From Verrucomicrobiaceae bacterium (GTDB lineage: Bacteria > Verrucomicrobiota > Verrucomicrobiia > Verrucomicrobiales > Akkermansiaceae): 42,024 nt of DNA. Positions within the stretch are counted from its first letter, which is position 1; every line of letters begins with the position of its first letter. Below, one piece after another: positions 40,830 to 42,024 of the stretch. Below the pieces are notes generated by a model, which was given only the letters and a program-made list of their open reading frames with translations, ran no database searches and was not told where the DNA came from. The translations under genes were made by a program, and so were the position numbers. The stretch lies in the NCBI GenBank assembly GCA_027485995.1, contig JAIXPW010000143.1, positions 1 through 42,024 of the forward strand. Reading direction: 5' to 3'.

Positions 40830-41783
40830 ATGCCCGATACCCCGCTTGCCATCGGTGTCGACTTCGGAGGTACCTCCGTGAAAGTCGGCGTCGTTTTCCG
40901 TGGAAATGTGATCGATCACGCGCCGCCGATCGCGACCCAGGACTTCGAGGGTCCGGACGAACTCATCGATGCCATCGTCCGGGTCATCGAGGATCTCCGT
41001 TCCCGTCACACCCGGATCGCCGCCATCGGAGTGGGCATGCCCGGCTTCGTGAATTTCGAAAAAGGCATCGTTTACAACCTCACCAATGTCCGTGGCTGGG
41101 TGGAGATCCCGCTGAAGGCCAGACTGGAGGAAAAGACCGGACTGCCCGCCGTGGTGGACAACGACGCCAACTGCATGGCCTACGCCGAGTGGAAGCGTGG
41201 GGCCGGTCGCGGCCTCAACCACCTCGTCTGCCTCACCCTCGGCACCGGTGTCGGCGGCGGCATCATCGCCAACGGCCAGATGATCCGCGGTGCGCGCCAT
41301 GGAGCTGGGGAGATCGGCCAGACCTCGATCGACTACCAGGGTCGTGCTGGTCATTACGGCAATCTCGGTGCCCTCGAGGACTACATCGGCAACAACGAGA
41401 TCACCGCCACCGCCTCCCAGGCCTACCATGAGGCCGGCATCCACAAGGCGGCCGACGAATGCACCCCCGCCGCCCTCGCCAGCGCCGCCAACGGCGGCGA
41501 CCCCATTGCCCTCAAGCTCTGGGACGGCATTGGTGAAAAGCTCGCCTGCGCCGTCATGAACTGCTGCTGGCTCCTGAATCCCGAAGCCATCATCCTCGGC
41601 GGCGGTGTCGCCCGCGCCGGAGAAGTCCTCTTCGCCCCCTTCACCCGCTACCTCCACGCCCAGCTTTCCGGCCCCTTCAAGGACCACCTCATGATCCTCC
41701 CCGCCCGCTTCGGAAACGAAGCCGGCATGATCGGCGCGGCGGCTTTGGGACTGGAAGCAGCCGGCCACACGATCGAGCCTTAA
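40830..41783 (+). CDS. ROK-family sugar kinase lacking the zinc motif
   Basis: The 317-residue protein has the ROK phosphate-1 loop GVDFGGTSVKVGVV, GVGMPGFVN, VVDNDANCMAYAEWKRGAG with the catalytic Asp, LTLGTGVGGGII and NPEAIILGGGVARAG. The usual GE.GH and CxCGxxGC zinc site is replaced by GAGEIGQTSIDYQG and then GHYGNLGALEDYIGNN, with no cysteines. Glucokinase is the most likely activity, but the substrate is not fixed by the sequence. Confidence 0.85.
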   Translation: MPDTPLAIGVDFGGTSVKVGVVFRGNVIDHAPPIATQDFEGPDELIDAIVRVIEDLRSRHTRIAAIGVGMPGFVNFEKGIVYNLTNVRGWVEIPLKARLEEKTGLPAVVDNDANCMAYAEWKRGAGRGLNHLVCLTLGTGVGGGIIANGQMIRGARHGAGEIGQTSIDYQGRAGHYGNLGALEDYIGNNEITATASQAYHEAGIHKAADECTPAALASAANGGDPIALKLWDGIGEKLACAVMNCCWLLNPEAIILGGGVARAGEVLFAPFTRYLHAQLSGPFKDHLMILPARFGNEAGMIGAAALGLEAAGHTIEP

Positions 41784-41796
41784 GATTCACGGAAGA

Positions 41797-41836
41797 AATA
41801 GGTCCTATAGGTCCAATAAGTCCCATAGGACCTATT
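41797..41836. repeat. 9-bp tandem palindromic repeat / hairpin after the ROK gene
   Basis: Four 9-bp units follow one another: ATAGGTCCT, ATAGGTCCA, ATAAGTCCC, ATAGGACCT. The outer units pair: AATAGGTCCTATAGG (41797-41811) against CCCATAGGACCTATT (41822-41836), 14 of 15 complementary. The hairpin may terminate the ROK transcript, and it shields recA. Confidence 0.75.
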
Positions 41837-41851
41837 CAAAACTCTCATTTT

Positions 41852-41865
41852 TGTTCGAGCGAACA
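41852..41865. promoter_or_regulatory. LexA box of recA
   Basis: TGTTCGAGCGAACA matches TGTTC-N4-GAACA, the LexA-binding palindrome described for Verrucomicrobia, exactly. It lies 45-58 bp upstream of the recA start. Confidence 0.9.
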
Positions 41866-41881
41866 TCTTTTTTCTTGCGAT

Positions 41882-41896
41882 CCGAACACTGTTCGG
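41882..41896. promoter_or_regulatory. Second palindrome in the recA promoter
   Basis: CCGAAC-ACT-GTTCGG is a perfect 6-bp inverted repeat with a 3-bp centre, 14-28 bp before the recA ATG. It resembles a CGAAC/GTTCG SOS-type site with one base less spacing; its binder is unknown. Confidence 0.5.
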
Positions 41897-41909
41897 GTAG
41901 CAGAAACGC

Positions 41910-42024
41910 ATGCCTGCCAAAACCGCCAACGAAGACTCCGCATCCGAAAAACTCGCCGATGCCCGCAAGCGCAACCTCGACCTCGCCATCTCCAGCATCC
42001 AGAAGGAATTCGGAGAAGCCGCCA
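41910..42024 (+). CDS. recA: RecA recombinase, N-terminal part (runs off the window)
   Basis: The first 38 codons encode MPAKTANEDSASEKLADARK and then RNLDLAISSIQKEFGEAA. The stretch LDLAISSIQKEFGE is the conserved N-terminal RecA helix (compare LxxALxQIEKxFGK). The LexA box upstream supports the call. The ATP-binding core lies beyond the window. Confidence 0.93.
   Translation, partial: MPAKTANEDSASEKLADARKRNLDLAISSIQKEFGEAA

Noticed and set aside
40203..41768. 521-aa minus-strand open frame
   Set aside because: Lies antisense to coaX and the ROK kinase, rich in G/D/E repeats, no motifs; a high-GC shadow frame.
1..42024. CRISPR array
   Set aside because: No regularly spaced repeats of 23-40 bp with unique spacers were seen; the only tandem repeats are the 12-bp (1990-2034) and 9-bp (41798-41833) units.

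Overview
The window looks like a chromosome segment from a member of the Verrucomicrobiota, probably near Luteolibacter or Verrucomicrobiaceae. The evidence is a recA start preceded by the verrucomicrobial LexA box (TGTTC-N4-GAACA), a planctomycete/verrucomicrobial gene set (PSD1-type cytochrome, DUF1501, PmoA-like, ECF sigma factor with a FecR-LamG partner), TorF-like porins and generally GC-rich coding sequence. It has two unlike halves, joined at a tRNA fragment at about 19119-19168.

Left half (1-19168): the right-hand part of an integrated genomic island packed with defence genes. It ends in an orphan 3' half of tRNA-Pro(CGG) next to a divergent tyrosine integrase (17628-19022), so the intact tRNA and the other end should lie left of the window. 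From right to left it carries: the integrase; an XRE regulator; a four-gene operon of two GYF_2-domain envelope proteins plus mcrB (with an EVE-like reader domain) and mcrC; a lone plus-strand ImuA/RecA-like SOS gene with a near-consensus LexA box; and a long minus-strand run. That run consists of a PLD/SNF2-type helicase, a DUF4391 protein, a 69-aa protein, a 551-aa protein with a papain/C39-like cysteine peptidase signature, a broken DUF4391 tail, an SF1 helicase, a DUF6088 (AbiEi-like) antitoxin, an AbiEii-type nucleotidyltransferase, a 77-aa protein, and a type III Mod-like DNA methyltransferase cut off after 185 residues. The methyltransferase break lies at a junction with an unrelated plus-strand reading frame entering from the left edge. 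The methyltransferase probably no longer works, so the surviving helicase/DUF4391 part is either inactive or doing something else.

Right half (19169-42024): ordinary chromosome. About 500 bp of degenerate sequence and a gene-tail remnant lead into a minus-strand cluster for an envelope or polysaccharide-related function (CBM_X2-like secreted protein, PSD1 cytochrome, NHL propeller, DUF1501, PmoA-like). A divergent ECF sigma factor and its translationally overlapping FecR-LamG partner face this cluster. Next come nth, a TorF-like porin, a SulP-STAS-carbonic anhydrase fusion, a TPR protein, xerC, a second TorF-like porin divergent from amtB (which has a textbook sigma-54 promoter), a small membrane-anchored protein, coaX, a zinc-motif-less ROK kinase and the start of recA.

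The most promising unexplained material is (i) the peptidase plus 69-aa cassette, flanked by an intact and a broken copy of the DUF4391 3' end, (ii) the McrBC operon extended by two GYF_2 envelope proteins, and (iii) the toxin-antitoxin pair with its operator, long hairpin and 12-bp tandem repeat embedded between restriction-type genes. All functional calls are from reading the sequence by eye; no database search was run.
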